Shown here: positions 47,101 through 53,813 of the stretch, in pieces | Layout: the number at the start of each line of letters is the position of its first letter | Position numbering within the stretch: the first letter of the stretch is position 1 | Source of the DNA: Halichondria panicea | Taxonomy: Eukaryota; Porifera; Demospongiae; Suberitida; Halichondriidae | Direction of reading: 5' to 3' | NCBI RefSeq assembly: GCF_963675165.1 | Contig: NC_087391.1 | Span: 1,941,001-2,005,000, forward strand | Length of the DNA: 64,000 nt | Position numbers and translations under genes: made by a program | Notes under the pieces: generated by a model | Seen by the model: only the letters and a program-made list of their open reading frames with translations | Told to the model about the DNA's origin: nothing | The model's database searches: none

Positions 47101-50100
47101 GTGAAGAACGTGATCCTTGACCAGACCATTCATAATCAATAACTACTACATGTATGCACAAGTGAACTAAGATAGTGATGAAAGCACCAAAGATGCTGAC
47201 ACCTCAGTGGACATGTGTAACTTGTGCATTATGCTGCGACTAGTTTTCTAGAAGGTTATAGAATCCTGTCTAAGCAAAACTAATATAATTATAGCTATTC
47301 ATTATTCATGATAAATATTCTAAGACTATGATTGCAGGTAAAGCAATAAAGAAAACAAAACAACCAGAGAAGTCCTATGTGACTGTGAGCACACTATACT
47401 TTGATTGTACACTAATCAGAATATCTAGGCCTCCAGCTTTCTTGCTTGCATACGCACCCTTCGTTACCATAGACTAATGTATAATCTTAAAGTATGTACA
47501 ATTCAATACAAATTACTAGCACATGCACACACATGTAAGTTCTCCATCAAAGCTTATACACTGTGCTACGTTTAAAACAATACAGACATTTTAAACAAAT
47601 CATAATCTAATTCACTATAGTATGAACTCACGATCTAAAGACTAAAACTGTACAAGCTTAAAATACGTATTCACACAAAACCTAAAAAGTTTAGTTTCGT
47701 GATTCATGGCAGGCTTTGTAGGTATCGATCGTAGACCTCCTCCACAATTCTCTGAGCCACAAAACCATCGTCTCTCACTCTCCTCTTATACCAGCGAGCC
47801 AAAAAGCAGTGAGAAATGAATCCAACCAAACTAGACGCAAGCTTGACAGAAAAACAGATAAGATTTGAACAATCCTGATCACAAATCGTATTCGATACCA
47901 AAGGTAGTGCTACACTTCCTGGCATTAATATAGAAATCACAAAGACGACATAGCCAGAGAATAGTCCTCTCATGCTGTATGGAGCTTGAGCACACGCTAA
48001 CTCCAGCGACAAAGTAAATAAAGCACTTGCAGAAAGGTAATTGCAAATACTATTTGAATACGAGAAGACAGAGTTATAATTGATTACACCGCAGTAAACG
48101 AGAATAGTGCATGTTAGAAATATGGCATTCATGAGGACCACACAAAACAGTACAATTCCAATTCGCTTCAAGATACTGGGTAGATAGTGTTTGATGAACG
48201 GGTATATGGTGAACTCGTACAACACAATGCAGATGAGCAAACACCAAATCTCATGGTATGTGAAGTAGTAAGCAACCTGGTTCAAACAAACAGAGGAGAA
48301 CAAATCAACAGCTGTTACATTAAAAACGGAGTCTATTCGTGTGAGAGAAATGTTCATAGTCCCGAGAGGCAGAGTTACAATGAACAGTTTAAAGAAAGTC
48401 TTCACATCTTCAACTTGTTCTAAGCAAAACTAATATACAGCTATTCGTTATTCATGATAAATATTCTAAGACTACGATTGCAGGTAAAGCAATAAAGAAA
48501 ACAAAGATGACAAAACTAGAGAAGTCCTATGTGACTGTGAGCACACTATACTAAGATTGTACACTAATCAGAATATCTAGGCCTCCAGCTTTCTTGCTTG
48601 CATACGCACCCTTCGTTACCATAGACTAATGTATAATCTTAAAGTATGTACAATTCAATACAAATTACTAGCACATGCACACACATGTAAGTTCTCCATC
48701 AAAGCTTATACACTGTGCTACGTTTAAAACAATACAGACACACAAAATCTAATTCACTATAATAATTATGAACTCACGATCTAAAGACTAAAACTGTACA
48801 ACTTAAAATACGTATTCACACAAAACCTAAAAAGTTTAGTTTCGTGATTCATGGCGGGCTTTGTAGGTATCGATCGTAGACTTCCTCCACAATTCTCTGA
48901 GCCACAAAACCATCGTCTCTCACTCTCCTCTTATACCAGCGAGCCAAGAAGCAGTGAGAAATGAATCCAACCAAACTAGACGCAAGCTTGACAGAAAAAC
49001 AGATAAGATTTGAACAGTCCCGACCACAAATCATATTTGATATTAAGGGCAATGCTACACTTCCTGACATTATAGAAGTCATAAAGACGACATAGCCAGA
49101 GAATAGTCCTCTCATGCTGTATGGAGCTTGAGCACACACTAACTCCAGCGACGAAGTAAATAAAGCACTTACAGAAAGATAAATGCATATCCTATTCGAA
49201 TACGAGAAGACAGAGTTATAATTGATTACACCGCAGTAAACGAGAATAGTGCATGTTAGAAATATGGCATTCACGAGGACCACACAAAACAGTACAATTC
49301 CAATTCGCTTCAAGATACTGGGTAGATAGTGTTTGATGAACGGGTAGATGGTGAACTCGTACAACAGAATGCAGATCAGCAAACACCAAAAAGCATGGTA
49401 TGTGAAGTAGTAAGCAACCTGGTTCAAACAAACAGAGGAGAATAAATCAACAGCTGTTGCGTTAAAAAAGGAGTCTGTTTGTGCGAGAGAAATGTTCATA
49501 GTCCAGAGAGGCAGAGTTACAATGAACAGTTTAAAGAAAGTCTTCACATCTTCAACTTGTTCCGTAGTGAATGGTCCTCCGTATCGTGATTTTGCCAGGT
49601 CCATTCTTGAAGGAATGTCTTCCTCCCAGTAGGTGAGAGCACTGCGATTGAGGGGAGCCTTGTGCTTGGCAGCAAACTTGAGAACTTGGTAGATGGTCTT
49701 CAAGGACTGAGGTGATTTCGGTTCAATAATGAGCAATTTTGGGGCGACTACAAAATCTAGGATAAGCACAACCGCCATACACAAAGCTGGAACAAGGCTC
49801 AAAAACTGCATCAACATGGAACGAGCATTGCAAGCACGAATAATACTGAACAGACAATTAGAAAACCAAAGTCCAAACCAAATACAAGAAATGAACCAAG
49901 CTATAAAGCTGGTAATGTTAGAGCTCGAGGCATCAGGCATTTGATCCAACCCAAGCTGAATAGAAGTAACTAAGCAAACAGATACTGCTATGCCAGTAAC
50001 AGTGGATGATAAAATAACCAAAACATTCACAAAAACTGAATTGAATGGAACTCCTTCAGATACTACAACACCAAGAACACAATAGCAAATTGATGAGACA

Positions 50101-53100
50101 AACAATAAGACAAATCCAACTCTGATCACTTTGTAGCTCCCGAACCTCGCATCAGCCAGCCACCCAGACAAAGGAGCAAACACAAGATATGAGCAAAGTG
50201 GAAGACCCAAAATTAACTTCCAAACATGCTTTTCATGTGTCAAAAACGAATCAAAAAACAAAAACATAATCAAAGTAATGGCAGCTACCATCACGAGAAT
50301 AGTCCAAATTAAGACCAGTAGAGCTCCCTTGGAGTAGAACCATCTCAGACTGTAGCTACACATTCTAGGCCTAAACTGCATTGCTAAACAATAAGTACTT
50401 TGTAAGGCAAGACATAAGATATTTCATACTGACACAAAACAATAAATAGCGTCTGCTTTAATACACAACAGAAAGTAACTCTACCACAAACATGTCCGTG
50501 TTTTCGTAATGAATATTAATCGTTCAAATGGATAAGAGTTAGTTACTCTAAGTGAGGAACGTGAGCCTACACCAGACCGTTCGTAATCAAAAACTTATAC
50601 CTAATGCATAAGTGAACTAATCGAATAATTATGCTCAGATTGTGACCTGTCTAAAAGGAAAGCACCAAAGATAGCACCTCTATAGGCACATTCATGCATG
50701 TATTATGAACAGTGGTTACTCTAAAGCAGGGAAGCAGGATATTGCGCCACACTTCACCAAAAAAGTAAGGGTGGAATTTAAAAAACAACTTTATGCACTT
50801 TTATATTCGCAACACTCGATCCCCTCACAAATTAATATGTCAAAGGTTTATAAAACTTAATGCCAAAAACGTTACCTGGGCGGCTCTGGCACTTATGCCC
50901 CACTGCGTATGTATTTTCTGGGGAAAACATTGCATATAATTATTGTTCTAGCATGTACGCCTGTGCAGTATGCTCAGCTGCTAACTAATTTTTGGTTTCG
51001 ATACAGGTTTTCGTTTTTCAAGCAGCTGCTAACCTTCTGTGTGTACAGCGTTTGATACCAACAATGAACCACTGTTAGCATGCAATCTAAAGAAGAGCAC
51101 ATACATTCATATCACTGGACCATAACTAACAGAATATTTACTGTATATACGAACAGTCGGTAATGGCAACTAACAGAATATTTACTGTATATACGAACAG
51201 TCGGTAATGGCAACTAACAGAATATTTACTGTATATACGAACAGTCGGTAATGGCAACTAACAGAATATTTACTGTATATACGAACAGTCGGTAATGGCA
51301 ACTAACAGAATATTTACTGTATATACGAACAGTCGGTAATGGCAACTAACAGAATATTTACTGTATATACGAACAGTCGGTAATGGCTATACTCGAAACA
51401 ATTAAAAACAATTTCTCAATCAATAATTAACTTATGAGATGTCATGTCAAACAGTCAACTCTACTATCAAAATGAAAGCACCGCTGGTGCTGATGCCTTG
51501 GTAAAGGTGCCAAAGCTATATAACATAAAGCTACTAATAGCTTTTATATAATTATCATGATGAACATCTTTGCATTAATTAATTTGCTGCATGCAGGCAG
51601 AATTCAGAATCAAATGAAAACTCAAACAGTGGGTAATGATCGACCGTGATTGTTGTTATAAACGATCGATGCCAAAAGTTCATGTCTAAAATTAATGGCT
51701 GCATTAGCAGAGCCTAGCAGCTCTCTTCTCACTCTTGCAGCTACCAATAGCTAGCGTTCTAGTACAAAGCTAACTACTAAGTAGAGTAGCAACACTCAAT
51801 GGACAAGGTTTTCTCTAAGGCACTCTTCTGAAAAGGCTGCAACGGCATTCCAAGTAAGCAAAACTAGGCATAACTCGAGAACGAAGCATTATTTTGCAAA
51901 TCCAAGAAAACATGACTAGAAACTCTTACTTACATTGATCCTTGAGCACCTGTAGCAATCTACACACACACACACAAACACACTATCGTATACCTCGCTT
52001 GCGCATGTGTACCGGAAGCATAATAAGCATACCGTAGTGCTAGCAATGATACTAACTATGCGAGCGGCTGCCATGTCGCTTTTTTCAAGGCCTGTAGAAT
52101 TCCCATTGAAAATGCACCATTTTCTCGAGGAAATAAATTAATCGCGCAACATTTTTGTAGCCTTATAATTGGCCAAAACTTTATGCTTGCATATAATTAT
52201 TTCTAGCACTACCGTATAGTATACCGTATAGCGGCAAGCCTGAATAGATAATTGAACTATAAACACACGCATCTACGGCACATTTGACATGAATAAGTGA
52301 TGATGTTCTAATTATGCATGTAATGGGTTGTGAAGTAGAGTGTGCAATGAACACAATTAAGTGTACAATCCAAAATGTACTACGTACATACAGCTCGTTT
52401 TTTTATCCATGCAGCTAATTGCGATGCTAGTTATGAACTAGAGCACTAAAGTGCAAACCCTCGGCTGGTGACATGATAATAAAGAAACCAGAGGGGTGAT
52501 ATACAATAAATGCAAGTGAATGTACTATTTATGACTGAGCACAGCAACCAGACTGGAGGCATGTGAGAACAGAGAACAAAGTTTAAATCCGACTAGGATC
52601 ACAGCAAAGAAGCCTAAACCTGTAGTCTTACAAATGGAGTCCTGGTGCTAGGATCGCGGAATCAGCAAAGAAGCCTTCCCAAAGACAACAAGCCACAATC
52701 ATAAATATTTTCCTCGAATAAAGGCCGTGTATAGCTAGCCATGTAGCCAACATGCAAGTTCAAGCTTCTTAGCTTTTATTCGACAACAAAGCTTCAATCA
52801 AAATCTTCCACTAGTAAAATAATAACTTGTTGTGTAAAGGCTATCCATGCTATCAATGCAGCGCTGTGGAATCCACGTGAGCAGGCTCAGAAATCACAAA
52901 CAGACCAGATGACTACTATAACCCGTGGCTACTCGCGCACCTTGGGTTAATAATCCTACAAATGGAACGCTAGGTACAGCGGGAACTTTAACCTACAATG
53001 CACCTATCAATGTCAATCCCAACTGCCCCTAGTACGGGTATGGGTGGGGCAACAGCATACATAGGGAATTGAAGCATCAACTGCATGACATCTAGGCAAC

Positions 53101-53813
53101 CTCGATGCTCTTTTTGGAATAAGTGCAATCAACACGGCTGTGTAGGTAAATGCGCATGCGCAATTATGTCAATTATGTCATATCAATTTTCCAGCCTCTG
53201 GGGCAGTGTTATAAAGATCAAATTCCCGCCTATGGCTTCATCTTGTACTGCCTATCCACGCGTTACAAGTACTAGGAGAGGTACTAGGAGAGGTAGGGCT
53301 TTGAATTCATGAATAATATGGTATCTACTGTGAGACCAGAAGTCATACATAGGGAATTAATCGCGCAACATTTTTAGGTTTTCTGATAGTAGTGCACTTT
53401 AATAATTACATGTGCTTCATGATTTTCCATCACTTACCATTCTGGCGACTGGATGAAGGACAGCCATCTGCTTGAGAATGGTGGCCCCATCATTAGTGAT
53501 TGTGACGTCTCCATTGCTCGACTGGATCATCTTGTCCATGCCCCGAGGGCCCAGGCTCGTACGAATGGCATCAGCCACAGCTACAGAGAACAACCATTTT
53601 TCACCATTTTCACCAGATACAGGTATTAGGTACAACTATTAAAATGGGTGGTCCATTGACAAGGGTGGAGTCTTCTCAATTATACCACCAGTTTGGATAG
53701 CTAAAGTTACCTTTTGCAGCAGTAATATTGCTCAACCTAACTTCAGTTGGCTTCTCCTTGTCTTTGAACGCTCGGTTACTAGGACCAGGACCTGCTTGAG
53801 CCTTAAAAGCCAT
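29137..53813 (-). CDS. CCT4: T-complex protein 1 subunit delta (CCT4), 12 exons
   Basis: One subunit of the eight-member TRiC/CCT ring that folds actin, tubulin and other cytosolic proteins using ATP. Exons, 5' to 3': 53813-53711, 53580-53438, 34691-34583, 34104-33962, 33785-33664, 33353-33215, 32915-32776, 32157-32061, 31783-31676, 31332-31202, 30291-30057, 29277-29137. All junctions are GT-AG and all phases agree. The sum is 1611 nt, 536 aa plus stop, close to the usual ~539. Landmarks: [20 protein letters not shown] (nucleotide site), [41 protein letters not shown] and [10 protein letters not shown]. The protein ends [11 protein letters not shown] by reading into the stop at 29137. A tiny further exon giving a more usual VNTR-like end is possible. 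Intron 2 is 18.7 kb and contains other genes. Confidence 0.96.
29278..30056. other. CCT4 intron 11
   Basis: No gene. A short repeat near 29560-29580 (TGCTGGATACTTGCA) is shared with the ends of the two repeats at 30449 and 32379. Confidence 0.6.
30449..30583. repeat. Intronic direct repeat, copy 1
   Basis: About 135 bp with near identity to 32379-32514, in another CCT4 intron and in the same orientation. No terminal inverted repeats or coding content were seen. Confidence 0.8.
30656..31180 (+). repeat. R1 element, copy in CCT4 intron 10
   Basis: Full-length R1 copy from GAAAGCACCGCAGGTGCTGA to CGCACCGAGGCATAAC. Its right end lies only about 20 bp from the donor site of exon 10, so it occupies most of the intron. 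It contains (CAGA)n at about 31110-31128. Confidence 0.75.
32379..32514. repeat. Intronic direct repeat, copy 2
   Basis: See 30449-30583. It lies in CCT4 intron 7, between exons 7 and 8. Confidence 0.8.
34885..35475. mobile_element. Element with inverted TTGGAACATTTCTAAGAAA ends
   Basis: Left end TTGGAACATTTCTAAGAAA, right end its complement TTTCTTAGAAATGTTCCAA. Looser inverted similarity extends inward. About 590 bp, no protein frame. It lies between CCT4 exon 3 and the nested gene at 35629. Confidence 0.65.
35629..37236 (-). CDS. SLC15/POT-like transporter, clade 3, nested in CCT4
   Basis: Intronless 535-aa frame. The N-terminus is short and unlike clade 1. The basic [20 protein letters not shown] stretch leads into helix 1, where ExxER is again absent. 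Residues 90-101 are [12 protein letters not shown], a good POT/MFS loop motif with its Asp. [20 protein letters not shown], the [20 protein letters not shown] loop and [17 protein letters not shown] follow in family order. The tail ends [18 protein letters not shown]. The base before the start codon begins the segment that is repeated at window position 1, so a sister copy probably lies just outside the left edge. Confidence 0.9.
   Translation of the reverse strand: MSENLASISEKVEPPVCIQQLKPNYRKCLKPRWRKFSSKSALLVLVWNFFLSVMIDAMTYKYVGVSEVEGSVIVSVVPYILWPFSAVFFGWLADTYLGQYRVAKMGMVLMFVTALLQSFLFVVENAVDIDASLAIALTTIVKFIGHGSSAIIPVTLPQVGLDQMPESSSTNITSFIAWFVASVFGGFWLAEVSFNVGVQCIGSEYALVFSLFPVICMSIVLISDVFITPKWLIIEPKSPQSLKIIYRILKFAKQHKAPINRSALTYWEEDIPSRMDVSKSRYGGPFTTEQVEDVKTLFRILALTSPMSIILVAFHMFLSVFDLFDYELHFDGASNCTTTVLTYFTYQWDLWCIVLVVVYELFMYPLICHIFLSSIRRIGLIAFAIFIVNFVCVHLSIYYYVTNHPVHIVLAYAHSIVVAALLISLLTSAMEFVCAQSPYNMRGLLLGYVWCIYVVTYILAQILFEVLHDLRSTHPWIVILYTGLAALLSLAGFVLYYLLARCYKRRVRDDIATPQKWVEDAYDRYLSENEENEHN
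37237..37565. repeat. Duplicated flank, second copy of 1-332
   Basis: 5' flank of the clade-3 gene joined to the 3' flank of a clade-1 gene, as at the left edge of the window. Confidence 0.8.
37568..37808 (-). pseudogene. C-terminal fragment of clade-1 transporter
   Basis: Encodes only the last ~80 residues ([20 protein letters not shown], then RRERDDI and [11 protein letters not shown]). At about 37806-37815 (GACAATACA) it runs directly into the 3' intergenic flank of the next gene. This looks like a deletion between two copies at a short shared sequence. The last 80 codons are still open. Confidence 0.82.
38008..39710 (-). pseudogene. Clade-1 transporter with one frameshift
   Basis: The frame is open from the start at 39710 (410 codons) and from about 38517 to the stop at 38008 (169 codons), with a single one-base loss near 38515-38525 (CATGCACAACAGGAAC where intact copies have one more A). 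Everything else is well preserved: [35 protein letters not shown] and VEDVYDRYL. The [12 protein letters not shown] motif has Ala in place of Asp, as in 333-2060. The same one-base loss occurs in 11157-12887. It could be a very young pseudogene, a polymorphic null or a sequencing error in a short A run. Confidence 0.8.
39711..39960. other. Shared clade-1 5' flank
   Basis: Matches 18410-18660 and the other clade-1 upstream regions. Confidence 0.6.
39961..40064 (-). pseudogene. N-terminal remnant of clade-1 transporter
   Basis: Start codon at 40064 and degraded N-terminal codons. It is the counterpart of 18661-18757 in the duplicated block. Confidence 0.68.
40065..40545. other. Intergenic, duplicated with 18758-19242
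   Basis: No gene. Contains TACCGTATAACGGG near 40235, like a MITE terminus. Confidence 0.6.
40546..42168 (-). CDS. SLC15/POT-like transporter, clade 2, nested in CCT4
   Basis: Intronless 540-aa frame. The N-terminus ([20 protein letters not shown]) is polar and unlike clade 1. The [20 protein letters not shown] stretch leads into helix 1. [12 protein letters not shown] with Asp, [16 protein letters not shown], the [20 protein letters not shown] loop and [17 protein letters not shown] are all present. The tail is [20 protein letters not shown]. It is the intact parent-like copy of the fragment at 19243-19765. No ExxER motif, so it is a transporter of unknown substrate. Confidence 0.9.
   Translation of the reverse strand: MSFTRMRETLPAQDKGKPLEQSEEADDRSPRLSRCPKPKFQLRKFSSKAAVLVLIWNFLVNCIFGSLDNLIYLFHLNEEAFSNVFPFTMLIIVALLSGWIADTYLGHYRTAKIGFVLLFVASVLQSVLVIAKHSPDENYPLGLRIGLVAPTVSLGYGSAAILLVTLPQIGLDQMPDCFVTNITSFIAWFVFSVFAGFWVSEFSTTIVAVCIGDDLATVWSLFPVICMSIVLISDFFLTPKWLIIKPKSPKSLKNIYRVLNFASKHKSPVNRSALTYWEEDIPSRIDLGKSKYGGPYTIEQVEDVKTLLQILALTTPLWITLTSFNMYGNTMSLADFNGTVLDERCSSQVAQYFTYDWYLVAMVLIVVYELVIYPLFGHIVTSSIRRIGAATVLTAILNILCIFLSIYYYYTNYIPVVVAYGHTFSVCLIALLMLTALVEFVSAQSPYNMRGLLLGYVWCINSFTYAIASLAYYMTRDFEDNQVVLLVHTVISALLSLIGLVSFGLLARWYTGRVRDDVTTPHMWVEEVYDRYLPEKPDVN
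42169..42361. other. Short intergenic spacer
   Basis: 193 bp between two nested transporter genes, AT-rich. It must hold the terminator of one and, in part, the promoter region of the other. Confidence 0.5.
42362..44020 (-). CDS. SLC15/POT-like transporter, clade 4, nested in CCT4
   Basis: Intronless frame. I place the start at 44020 ([20 protein letters not shown], 552 aa) because the open extension to 44110 is hydrophobic, Cys-rich and overlaps a tandem duplication of non-coding character. The basic [20 protein letters not shown] stretch precedes helix 1. [12 protein letters not shown] has the Asp. LGLNQMP has Asn where the other genes have Asp. The [20 protein letters not shown] loop and [16 protein letters not shown] follow. 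The tail is [10 protein letters not shown]. It is the most diverged intact member together with the 45071/48849 pair. Confidence 0.88.
   Translation of the reverse strand: MDLLAYDVDSTALSTKEASYYQTKLTSTTPCIKGNNHEISVHRSGELRKCHCKIRYRIRWFSSKAAFLVLFWNFLLSYSTASLNNLYPSFGVNTVQSDLYRNLVTLVPYVSWTVVAPVSGWLADTYMGSYRVARIGMLLLFLSTVINCVLYQVTDKVLEFDSRLFVSILIISNAIGYAGQAAVLVTLLSLGLNQMPDASTENITSFIAWFLCSIQAGYWLCDSTSYIPVSCINPSTDYLRVWGFFPALSVGIVCLSDILLSPKWLIVEPKSPQSLLIIFHVLKFAKQHKAPLNRSSLTYWEEDIPSGIDLGKSKYGGPYSTEEVEDVKTILRLLAISVPLLFIMVAFYLCQDSSIIPETKSCVGAFITYIIDNDSNTYVLGTIIYEFAIYPFISSMFESSILKRIGLASFLVTLLNVIYLGLYIAQSVNSELTWPWLSYPQAAVAGFLKVLWMTSMLELLYAQSPYKMRGVVLGYFWFLNLLSYMLVGTAIILIGGGHSNVVYSGTSTGVSVVGLGLYCVLAWRYKRRERDDIPTPHKWAEDAYDRYLGVST
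44059..44152. repeat. Tandem duplication, 2 x 47 bp
   Basis: 44059-44105 is repeated exactly at 44106-44152 (begins AACAATCAAGTTTGTGCAAG). It straddles the upstream ATG of the extended frame of the clade-4 gene. Confidence 0.92.
44153..45070. other. Intergenic with one MITE
   Basis: Apart from the element at 44474-44806, no gene or duplicated flank was recognised. Confidence 0.55.
44474..44806. mobile_element. MITE with TACCGTATATGC termini
   Basis: Left TACCGTATATGCTTGCTCAG...GAGGCCG, right its near complement (CTCTGATCAGCATATACGGT). Non-coding interior with a repeated AGGCCGC motif. Confidence 0.75.
45071..46612 (-). CDS. SLC15/POT-like transporter, clade 5, nested in CCT4
   Basis: Intronless. 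Start chosen at 46612 ([20 protein letters not shown], 513 aa) because the close paralogue at 48849-50381 starts at the same codon and lacks the 28-residue extension. [12 protein letters not shown] is the loop motif (Asp kept). [20 protein letters not shown], the [20 protein letters not shown] loop and [15 protein letters not shown] (Ala instead of Ser in the QxP element, closer to canonical POT) follow. The tail is [20 protein letters not shown]. There is virtually no N-terminal cytosolic tail compared with ~70 residues in clade 1. Confidence 0.9.
   Translation of the reverse strand: MQFRPRMCSYSLRWFYSKGALLVLIWTILVMLAAITLMMLFFDSFLTHEKHVWNLILFLPLCSYLVFAPLSGWLADARFGSYKLIRVGFVLLFVSSICYCVLGVVVSEGVPFNSVFVNVLVILSSTVTGIAVSVCLVTSIQLGLDQMPDASSSNITSFIAWFISCIWFGLWFSDSLFSIIRACIDSNARSMLMQFWSLVPALCMAVVLILDFVVAPKLIIIEPKSPQSLKTIYQVLKFAAKHKAPLNRSALTYWEEDIPSRMDLAKSRYGGPFTTEQVEDVKTFFKLFIVTLPLWTMNISLTQIDSVFNATAVDLFSSVCLNQVAYYFTYHDMWCLLICIVLYEFTIYPFIKHYLPSILKRIGIVLFCVVLVNAIFLTCTILVYCGVVNYNSVFSYSNRICIYLSVSALFTSSLELVCAQAPYSMRGLFSGYVVFVISIIMPGSVALTLVSNTICDRDCSNLICFSVKLASSLVGFISHCFLARWYKRRVRDDGFVAQRIVEEVYDRYLSSPS
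46617..47240. repeat. Clade-5 5' flank duplicated in tandem
   Basis: 46617-46930 is repeated imperfectly at about 46941-47240 (AAGATATTTCATACTGACAC in both), and again at 50390-50690 upstream of the third copy. The middle copy has no gene attached. Confidence 0.7.
47271..49562. repeat. Direct tandem duplication, unit about 1.15 kb
   Basis: 47271-48420 and 48421-49562 are direct copies. Each has intergenic sequence beginning TCTAAGCAAAACTAATATA followed by the C-terminal half of a clade-5 transporter gene. The junction is exactly at 48420/48421, where the first copy of the gene stops and the repeated intergenic DNA begins. Confidence 0.88.
47704..48420 (-). pseudogene. 5'-truncated clade-5 transporter
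   Basis: Only the C-terminal 233 or so residues (from DVKTFFKLF to VEEVYDRYL) remain, with the frame still open. It was created by the tandem duplication at 48420/48421, so it lacks the native promoter and first six or so helices. Very similar to 48849-49560. Confidence 0.88.
48849..50381 (-). CDS. SLC15/POT-like transporter, clade 5, nested in CCT4
   Basis: Intronless 510-aa close paralogue of 45071-46612. Differences include loss of three residues in the loop before ARSMLMQF and conservative changes in helices 1-2. Same motifs: [60 protein letters not shown] and VEEVYDRYL. It is the copy nearest the CCT4 promoter. Confidence 0.9.
   Translation of the reverse strand: MQFRPRMCSYSLRWFYSKGALLVLIWTILVMVAAITLIMFLFFDSFLTHEKHVWKLILGLPLCSYLVFAPLSGWLADARFGSYKVIRVGFVLLFVSSICYCVLGVVVSEGVPFNSVFVNVLVILSSTVTGIAVSVCLVTSIQLGLDQMPDASSSNITSFIAWFISCIWFGLWFSNCLFSIIRACNARSMLMQFLSLVPALCMAVVLILDFVVAPKLLIIEPKSPQSLKTIYQVLKFAAKHKAPLNRSALTYWEEDIPSRMDLAKSRYGGPFTTEQVEDVKTFFKLFIVTLPLWTMNISLAQTDSFFNATAVDLFSSVCLNQVAYYFTYHAFWCLLICILLYEFTIYPFIKHYLPSILKRIGIVLFCVVLVNAIFLTCTILVYCGVINYNSVFSYSNRICIYLSVSALFTSSLELVCAQAPYSMRGLFSGYVVFMTSIMSGSVALPLISNMICGRDCSNLICFSVKLASSLVGFISHCFLARWYKRRVRDDGFVAQRIVEEVYDRYLQSPP
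50382..51126. other. Intronic spacer
   Basis: To about 50690 it is the clade-5 5' flank. The rest is unique with no frame. Confidence 0.6.
51127..51386. repeat. Minisatellite, 6 x 44 bp
   Basis: Six near-identical head-to-tail units starting at 51127, 51171, 51215, 51259, 51303 and 51347 (last slightly short). Each begins TAACAGAATATTTACTGTAT and contains the small inverted pair ACTGT/ACAGT. Confidence 0.95.
51472..52022 (+). repeat. R1 element, copy in CCT4 intron 2
   Basis: From ATGAAAGCACCGCTGGTGCT to the GTACCGGAAGCATAA end; internal order as in 30656-31180. (CA)n near 51960-51980. No coding. Confidence 0.75.
52023..53375. other. Intronic sequence, nothing recognised
   Basis: No supported gene. 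An ATTAATCGCGCAACATTTTT motif occurs at about 52136 and again near 53357. A TACCGTATAGCGG MITE-like end is at about 52222 without a visible partner. Confidence 0.5.
53376..53420. repeat. Short direct repeat, also at 54251-54301
   Basis: AGGTTTTCTGATAGTA...GTGCACTTTAATAATTACAT occurs just inside intron 2, next to the exon 2 donor, and again about 440 bp upstream of the CCT4 start codon with a 6-bp difference. Confidence 0.85.

Larger units (their letters stand above)
34692..53437 (-). other. Giant CCT4 intron 2 hosting a transporter gene array
   Basis: Runs from donor ATG|GTAAGT at 53438/53437 to acceptor TGCTCAG|CTGG at 34692/34691. At 18,746 bp it is over ten times longer than any other CCT4 intron. 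It contains five open transporter genes, one single-frameshift copy, one half copy and two small remnants, all on the same strand as the host. The nested genes lack introns and need their own promoters and terminators. Premature polyadenylation inside the host would be a problem the cell must avoid (inference). Confidence 0.9.

Noticed and set aside
51127-51386. CRISPR-like array
   Set aside because: The 44-bp units are directly adjacent with no variable spacers and the context is an animal intron; it is a minisatellite.
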